NCBI GenBank assembly: GCA_018303895.1
Contig: JAGVXJ010000001.1
Coordinates: 1-8,928, forward strand
DNA: 8,928 nucleotides
Direction: 5' to 3'
Source of the DNA: Candidatus Pacearchaeota archaeon
GTDB lineage: Archaea; Nanobdellota; Nanobdellia; Pacearchaeales; GW2011-AR1
Positions within the stretch are counted from its first letter, which is position 1. Every line of letters starts with the position of its first letter. Position numbers and translations under genes: made by a program. This document shows, one piece after another, positions 5,354-8,928 of the stretch. The notes beneath the pieces are model-generated. The model searched no databases and was not told where the DNA came from. It saw nothing but the letters and a program-made list of their open reading frames with translations.

Positions 5354-6541
5354 ATGAGGAAAAAGGTGAATTTAGAAGAGAGGTTTGCGGAAACAAATTT
5401 CTCTGAAGAGAAGAAAAGAAAAAATATCTGGCTTCTTGGGGGGGCGAGTTTTTTTAATGATGTTGGGAGTGAAATGATTTCACCAATGCTTCCATTTTTT
5501 GTGCAGTCTCTTGGTGGTGGCGGACTTGCAATTGGTGCTTTAAGTGGTTTACGCGAGGGAATGTCAAGTTTGTTTCAACTTTTCGGTGGATGGATTTCAG
5601 ACTTGAAAGGAAAAAGAATGCCTTTTGTTTTTCTCGGATATATTATGTCTACAATTTTTAAACTTCTTTTATTCTTTTCAAGTTCATGGCAAGCTGTTCT
5701 TGCATTTGTTTCTTTAGAAAGGTTTGGAAAATTAAGAGATGCTCCACGAGATGTTATAATCACTTTATCAACTAAAAAGAAAAAACGTGGGCGGGGTTTT
5801 GGAATTCATCAAATGCTCGACGCTGGAGGAAAAATTGTTGGTTCGATTTTAGTTCTAATTTTATTCTGGAAATTTGGTTTTGATTTTAAGCATATTGTTT
5901 TGATTGCAGCGGTTCTTTCTGCAGTTTCTTTAGTTCCATTATTCTTTGTAAAAGAGCCAAAATCATTTCCTGTGAAAAAAAGTCTTATCAACGGAATAAA
6001 GAATCTAAATAAGAATTTAAAATATTTAATTTTTGTAATCGCGTTTTTTACTCTCGCTAATTTCGGACTTTTCATGTTTATGCTTGTTCGTGCTAAAGAA
6101 GTTACTGGAAGCATAGCTGCGGCACTTTCTCTTGGAATTTTATTTTATTTAACTTGGTCTTTATTTTCAATTCCATTTGGGAAATTATCCGATAAATTTG
6201 GAAGAAAAAAAGTTTTGTTGCTGGGCTGGTTTTTATTTCTTTTTGTTTCGGCTGGTTTTATTTATTTAACCGGATTAATTTCGCTGTTTGTTTTGTTTGT
6301 TGCCTACGGATTTGTATACGCGATTATTCAGGGAAATCAGAAAGCTTTCGTCGCTGATTTGTCGGGGAAAATGAAAGGCACTGCAATAGGATTTTATAAC
6401 ACAGTCATTGGAATTGTAACAATTTTCGCAGGAATCATTGCAGGTTTGCTTTGGGATATTTCTTATCAAGTTATGTTTTATTATCTAATTGTTATCACAA
6501 TTATTTCTATTGGTTTAATGATTAGGGTTAGAGAGAATTAG
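5354..6541 (+). CDS. Major facilitator superfamily transporter (12 TM)
   Basis: A secondary transporter of the cytoplasmic membrane; the substrate is not predictable. The 395 residues show about 12 hydrophobic segments in two six-helix halves: roughly 26-50, 57-81, 90-110, 113-138, 155-173, 179-198, then 223-245, 255-275, 286-304, 307-326, 345-367 and 372-390. MFS motif A appears twice, in the TM2-TM3 loop (GGWISDLKGKR, 78-88) and in the second half (GKLSDKFGRKK, 276-286). The FFNDVGSEMISPMLPFF segment (33-49) and RFGKLRDAPRDVII (123-136) are typical of a widespread prokaryotic MFS subgroup often annotated only as 'MFS transporter'. A charged 24-residue N-terminal tail precedes TM1. The start is supported by a TATA box 25 nt upstream. 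The neighbours do not indicate a substrate; a nucleoside or nucleobase would fit the deoxynucleotide genes upstream, but nothing in the sequence shows it. Confidence 0.9.
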   Translation: MRKKVNLEERFAETNFSEEKKRKNIWLLGGASFFNDVGSEMISPMLPFFVQSLGGGGLAIGALSGLREGMSSLFQLFGGWISDLKGKRMPFVFLGYIMSTIFKLLLFFSSSWQAVLAFVSLERFGKLRDAPRDVIITLSTKKKKRGRGFGIHQMLDAGGKIVGSILVLILFWKFGFDFKHIVLIAAVLSAVSLVPLFFVKEPKSFPVKKSLINGIKNLNKNLKYLIFVIAFFTLANFGLFMFMLVRAKEVTGSIAAALSLGILFYLTWSLFSIPFGKLSDKFGRKKVLLLGWFLFLFVSAGFIYLTGLISLFVLFVAYGFVYAIIQGNQKAFVADLSGKMKGTAIGFYNTVIGIVTIFAGIIAGLLWDISYQVMFYYLIVITIISIGLMIRVREN

Positions 6542-6558
6542 GGATTGTATAAGATAAG

Positions 6559-6568
6559 GTTTAAATAT
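6559..6568 (+). promoter_or_regulatory. TATA box for the kinase-fold gene
   Basis: GTTTAAATAT is centred about 25 nt before the ATG at 6589, with no Shine-Dalgarno sequence. It lies 17 bp after the MFS stop codon. Confidence 0.6.
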
Positions 6569-6588
6569 TAATTCTGTTCGGATAAATT

Positions 6589-7128
6589 ATGGAAAACATA
6601 CAAGAAGCGATTGCGAAAATTGATTCTTCGTTAGTTTTTCGAAGACGATTTGGTGCTTCGTCAATGGGAGTTTATGAGGTAGAAAAAGCAGGGTCAGTTT
6701 ATGTGTTAAAGGTATCTGGAAAGAATTATCTTTGGGGAATTCAGCATATAGAACAAGAAAGACAGTTATTGTCGAGGGCGAAGAAAATTTCTGGAATTAC
6801 TCATCTTGTCCATGACTATGGAAATACTATTTATGGAAAGGCAATACTCAAAGAATATTTTGAAGGAACAAATCTTTATTATTTGAGTACAAGAGTTAGG
6901 AATAAAAAGCTTCAAGAAAAATTAGAAAACACAGTTAAAGAAATACATTCTCTTGGCTTTGGAAAATTGGATTTAAATGAGGTTAATACTGTTCTCTCGC
7001 CAGACTTTCAAGATGTTTGCCTGATTGATTTGGGTTATGCAGTTTCTTTTGAAAATTTTCCTTCATCTCGGATTGAAGAAATAAAATTCTTCGATTTAGA
7101 TGCGTTAAAATTATTTGTTTTTGGATGA
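6589..7128 (+). CDS. Miniature protein-kinase-fold protein (Bud32/RIO/APH-like), 179 aa
   Basis: It shows a compact set of kinase motifs. The N-lobe has a glycine-loop-like segment FGASSMGVYEV (21-31), the ATP-binding lysine in VLKVSG (Lys41) and a helix-C glutamate in the IEQERQLL segment (Glu55 or Glu57). A hinge-like ILKEYFEGTNL (86-96) follows. The C-lobe has a catalytic loop IHSLGFGKLDLNEVN (119-133), with Asp128 and Asn133 at the right D-x4-N spacing, and a metal-binding DLG (Asp147-Gly149) in place of DFG. The HRD histidine position is Lys126. The chain ends about 30 residues after DLG, so the activation segment and most of the helical C-lobe are missing; the length resembles Bud32 or small RIO-like kinases. 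It does not show Bud32's usual HGDLT motif. Its target could be a protein or a small molecule. It follows the MFS gene by 47 bp. Confidence 0.8.
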   Translation: MENIQEAIAKIDSSLVFRRRFGASSMGVYEVEKAGSVYVLKVSGKNYLWGIQHIEQERQLLSRAKKISGITHLVHDYGNTIYGKAILKEYFEGTNLYYLSTRVRNKKLQEKLENTVKEIHSLGFGKLDLNEVNTVLSPDFQDVCLIDLGYAVSFENFPSSRIEEIKFFDLDALKLFVFG

Positions 7129-7141
7129 GGGGAAAACTGAG

Positions 7142-7153
7142 TTATCTTTTTTT
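7142..7153 (+). terminator. T-tract, likely terminator of the kinase-fold gene
   Basis: TTATCTTTTTTT begins 13 bp after the kinase-fold stop. Archaeal RNA polymerase terminates at such T-rich tracts in the non-template strand. It lies inside the last codons of the convergent methyltransferase gene, so the two transcripts overlap slightly at their 3' ends. Confidence 0.45.
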
Positions 7154-7882
7154 AGCTAATACTAAGTGGTATGTAGAAAGACGATTTAGGATGGGAATAT
7201 TATCTAACCTCAAGTTTTGTAATCTAATACTTAACTTTTCATCAATTATATAATTTTCTGGAGCATTTTTTTTATGAATTCTAATCGGGCTTATAACTCC
7301 GACGTAATTCAATTTCTCGACTGAAAATCCCGAATTGTTTATCATAGACAAAAAAGCCTTGCGAGAATAAGGTTGAAAAATATCTTCACCAAGTTCTTGT
7401 CTGCCGTAAATTTTTTTGACAATCCTACGCAGACTATTAGAATTATCTGAATCTAAAACTAAAATACCTTCGGGTTTTAGAACTCGATAAAATTCAGCTA
7501 ATGCTTTTTCTGGATTTGGGTAATGAACTAAAGCTTCTAAACAAATAATTGCATCTTTACTTTCGCAATCAAAAGATAATGATTCTGCATCTTCAATTCT
7601 AAAATGTGCATTAGGAACATTTTTTTGTGCAATACTTAACATTTGAGGAGATATGTCCGTCGCTAAATAATCTATACAAAGATTATGTAATAATTTTGTA
7701 ATACGACCCTTACCGCAGGAAACTTCGAGACAGGAAGAAATGTTTTTTCCTTGAAACCAATTCTTGACAATTAATTCTTCTTTTTTGAAAATGTGTGCAT
7801 AATCACCTAAAGTAGGATTCCACCAATTGGCGACAGTGTTATCAGATCTAAAATAATCTTTAACATATTTTTCGTTTTTCAT
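7142..7882 (-). CDS. Class I SAM-dependent methyltransferase
   Basis: It transfers a methyl group from S-adenosylmethionine to an unknown acceptor. The 246 residues contain a Methyltransf_11-type Rossmann core. Motif I is CLEVSCGKGR (51-60), with Ser55 where the first glycine is usual. Motif II is YLATDISPQML (72-82) with Asp76 for the ribose hydroxyls. The adenine-side acid is in RIEDAESL (95-102). The motif around strand 4 reads AIICLEALVHYPNPEKALAEFYRVLKPEG (111-139), typical of small-molecule and lipid methyltransferases of the UbiE/sterol type. A C-terminal part (about 170-246) likely caps the active site. The ATG follows the TAA of the radical SAM gene with no gap, and a GGAG sits 7 nt before it, so it is probably translated by coupling. 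Co-transcription suggests both enzymes act on the same product. No membrane segment is seen. Confidence 0.9.
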   Translation of the reverse strand: MKNEKYVKDYFRSDNTVANWWNPTLGDYAHIFKKEELIVKNWFQGKNISSCLEVSCGKGRITKLLHNLCIDYLATDISPQMLSIAQKNVPNAHFRIEDAESLSFDCESKDAIICLEALVHYPNPEKALAEFYRVLKPEGILVLDSDNSNSLRRIVKKIYGRQELGEDIFQPYSRKAFLSMINNSGFSVEKLNYVGVISPIRIHKKNAPENYIIDEKLSIRLQNLRLDNIPILNRLSTYHLVLAKKR

Positions 7883-8752
7883 TTATATACTCCACTCGCA
7901 TTTATTACAAATAAATTCCGGATTATTGTTATTGTTTATTCTTTGTCTAATAGAGTTATATTTCTTTCCATTCCAAATCTCGAATATTGTTTGAGAATTC
8001 AAATTACCTAAAATATTTTGCTTGTTCCAGTCCATACAGCATAATACTACTTCCCCACTACTTAATATATGCATCCACTCATTTTGACGATTAAATCGAC
8101 AACCGGAAACTTGTTTTTTTGCTGTGTAACTTGTTTCAATTATTCCTCCACGAGAAACTTTAGAATAAATTTTTGAGGCTATGCCCAAATCAGCCCAAAA
8201 CAATTTGTCTCTTTCTGGATTTGTGGATCCAACCATAATTATCCTGTATCTCCCATCGAATTCAGACTTTTTTGCAAGATTGATAAAATTTTTAATGTTA
8301 ATTATTCCTAGTTCATAGTTCAATCCCGTTATTAATTCATATTCTTCTTTAATCGTCGACGGAAAATTTATCTTAATTTCATCGAGAGAATATTTGTCTA
8401 AAACTAATTCATGAGATTTTTCTTTTGTTAACAAACTTCCATTAGTGGAAAAATCGATATAGATAGCAGGTAAAGCTAATCTAATTTTGCCTAACTTATC
8501 AAAAAAGGTTTTATCTGCCAGAGGTTCATTGTTCATGTACATTGCCAAAAGTTGTGGTTGAATATGTTTTAATTCTGCAACAATTTTTCCAAATAATTCG
8601 TCTGACATTTGTGATCTTGGAAATATTTTTGAAGTTTCTTCATATGGACAAAAATTGCATTTTCCGTTACAAACAGAACATGTCTCTAATTGGACTGCTT
8701 TTGGATAGTTTTTTTGCCATTTTTTTTCAAAGGCTTCTTCAATATTCTTCAT
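7883..8752 (-). CDS. Radical SAM/SPASM domain enzyme, 289 aa
   Basis: It uses a [4Fe-4S] cluster and SAM to make a 5'-deoxyadenosyl radical; the substrate is unknown. The cluster motif is CNGKCNFC (Cys28, Cys32, Cys35, CxxxCxxC), with an extra Cys25 just before it. The GGE-type SAM-binding motif appears as MYMNNEP (71-77), and the ribose-contacting STNGSLL lies at 102-108. The C-terminal SPASM/twitch-like region holds Cys218, Cys238-Cys239 and Cys282/Cys285, with the characteristic 'LSSGEVVLCCMDW ... LGNLNSQTIFEIWNGKKY' arrangement, so at least one auxiliary Fe-S cluster is likely. SPASM enzymes of this layout act on peptides or on sugar and surface-polymer precursors. The ATG overlaps the stop of the upstream gene by ATGA, and the downstream methyltransferase starts directly after its TAA, so it is the middle gene of a tight operon. 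A five-asparagine run (273-277) lies near the end. Confidence 0.92.
   Translation of the reverse strand: MKNIEEAFEKKWQKNYPKAVQLETCSVCNGKCNFCPYEETSKIFPRSQMSDELFGKIVAELKHIQPQLLAMYMNNEPLADKTFFDKLGKIRLALPAIYIDFSTNGSLLTKEKSHELVLDKYSLDEIKINFPSTIKEEYELITGLNYELGIINIKNFINLAKKSEFDGRYRIIMVGSTNPERDKLFWADLGIASKIYSKVSRGGIIETSYTAKKQVSGCRFNRQNEWMHILSSGEVVLCCMDWNKQNILGNLNSQTIFEIWNGKKYNSIRQRINNNNNPEFICNKCEWSI
7890..7893 (-). promoter_or_regulatory. Shine-Dalgarno GGAG before the methyltransferase
   Basis: GGAG on the minus strand lies 7 nt before the ATG, inside the last codons of the radical SAM gene (Trp-Ser). It is one of only two convincing ribosome binding sites in the window, both at internal operon genes. 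Confidence 0.55.
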
Positions 8753-8928
8753 AATAAATTTTCTCCCAACAAATAATTTTCCACTTTTTCAGTAACATCG
8801 CTAATAGATATACCTGTAGTATCAAGAGAAAAAATTTTGTCAAAGGATTTCAGAGTTCTTTTTATTTCATATTCCAATTTATTTATTTCTTCAGGATTTT
8901 TTAAGAGATATCTATCCAAAACAGATTT
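8749..8928 (-). CDS. Unidentified protein, C-terminal 59 residues (5' end outside window)
   Basis: An open frame enters from the right edge and ends in TGA at 8751-8749, overlapping the radical SAM ATG by four bases (ATGA). The visible residues are mainly a charged helix (KNPEEINKLEYEIKRTLKSF), then a short hydrophobic strand and turn (KIFSLDTTGIS), then a final helix (SDVTEKVENYLLG). A strand ending in Leu-Asp-Thr-Thr-Gly followed by a helix is the way many P-loop small-molecule kinases (adenylylsulfate-kinase, gluconokinase or nucleoside-kinase-like) end, so such a kinase is a possibility. No P-loop is visible because the N-terminus is missing. The coupling shows it belongs to the operon with the radical SAM enzyme and the methyltransferase. 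Confidence 0.7.
   Translation of the reverse strand, partial: KSVLDRYLLKNPEEINKLEYEIKRTLKSFDKIFSLDTTGISISDVTEKVENYLLGENLL
8763..8767 (-). promoter_or_regulatory. Shine-Dalgarno GGGAG before the radical SAM gene
   Basis: GGGAG on the minus strand lies 10 nt before the ATG at 8752, inside the end of the upstream gene. The spacing is a little long. It fits re-initiation at the ATGA overlap. Confidence 0.4.

Noticed and set aside
5809..6114. Minus-strand 101-aa frame inside the MFS gene
   Set aside because: It is antisense to clear membrane segments and carries no motif of its own.
7919..7937. ATT/GTT-like short repeat near the end of the radical SAM gene
   Set aside because: It simply encodes the run of five asparagines; no sign of a mobile or regulatory repeat.
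8542..8754. Plus-strand 70-aa frame antisense to the radical SAM gene
   Set aside because: It covers the region encoding the CxxxCxxC motif on the other strand and is Phe/Leu/Ile-rich, typical of a shadow frame.

Overview
The window is A+T-rich (G+C roughly one third by eye) and gene-dense. It reads like part of a small archaeal genome, most likely a DPANN lineage of the Woesearchaeota/Pacearchaeota kind; the lineage is inference. The main evidence is promoter geometry. Nine genes have a TATA-box-like element centred about 24-26 nt before the ATG and no Shine-Dalgarno sequence, as expected for archaeal leaderless transcripts; a bacterial -10 box on a leaderless transcript would lie only about 10-13 nt upstream. 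The arginyl-tRNA synthetase has a KMKSREGN signature that fits archaea. The one bacterial-looking element is a pyruvoyl-type aspartate decarboxylase (PanD) cut by the left edge.

Layout. (1) Positions 1-1673, minus strand: an 83-aa helical protein, two unknown proteins (169 and 183 aa) and the N-terminal 80 residues of PanD, in transcription order, each with its own TATA-like element. (2) Positions 1674-1847: a divergent intergenic region of 174 bp, the longest gap in the window. It holds two copies of a promoter-like direct repeat and a perfect 11-bp inverted repeat. (3) Positions 1848-7128, plus strand: argS, deoC (deoxyribose-phosphate aldolase), a DNPH1-type 2'-deoxynucleoside 5'-phosphate N-hydrolase, a 115-aa unknown, a 12-TM MFS transporter and a 179-aa miniature protein-kinase-fold protein. 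Each again has its own upstream TATA-like element. (4) Positions 7142-8928, minus strand and convergent with block 3: an operon with an ATGA overlap and a TAA-ATG junction, running from an unidentified 3' gene fragment through a radical SAM/SPASM enzyme to a class I SAM methyltransferase. These two internal genes are the only ones with GGAG-type ribosome binding sites.

How the genes fit together. DNPH1 and DeoC form a short catabolic route. DNPH1 splits a deoxynucleoside monophosphate into base and 2-deoxyribose 5-phosphate, and DeoC splits that sugar into glyceraldehyde 3-phosphate and acetaldehyde, so DNA-derived nucleotides can feed lower glycolysis. This would suit a scavenging or host-dependent archaeon. 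The radical SAM/SPASM enzyme and the methyltransferase are translationally coupled and probably act in one modification pathway with an unknown substrate. No tRNA, rRNA, CRISPR array, insertion sequence or integrase was seen.
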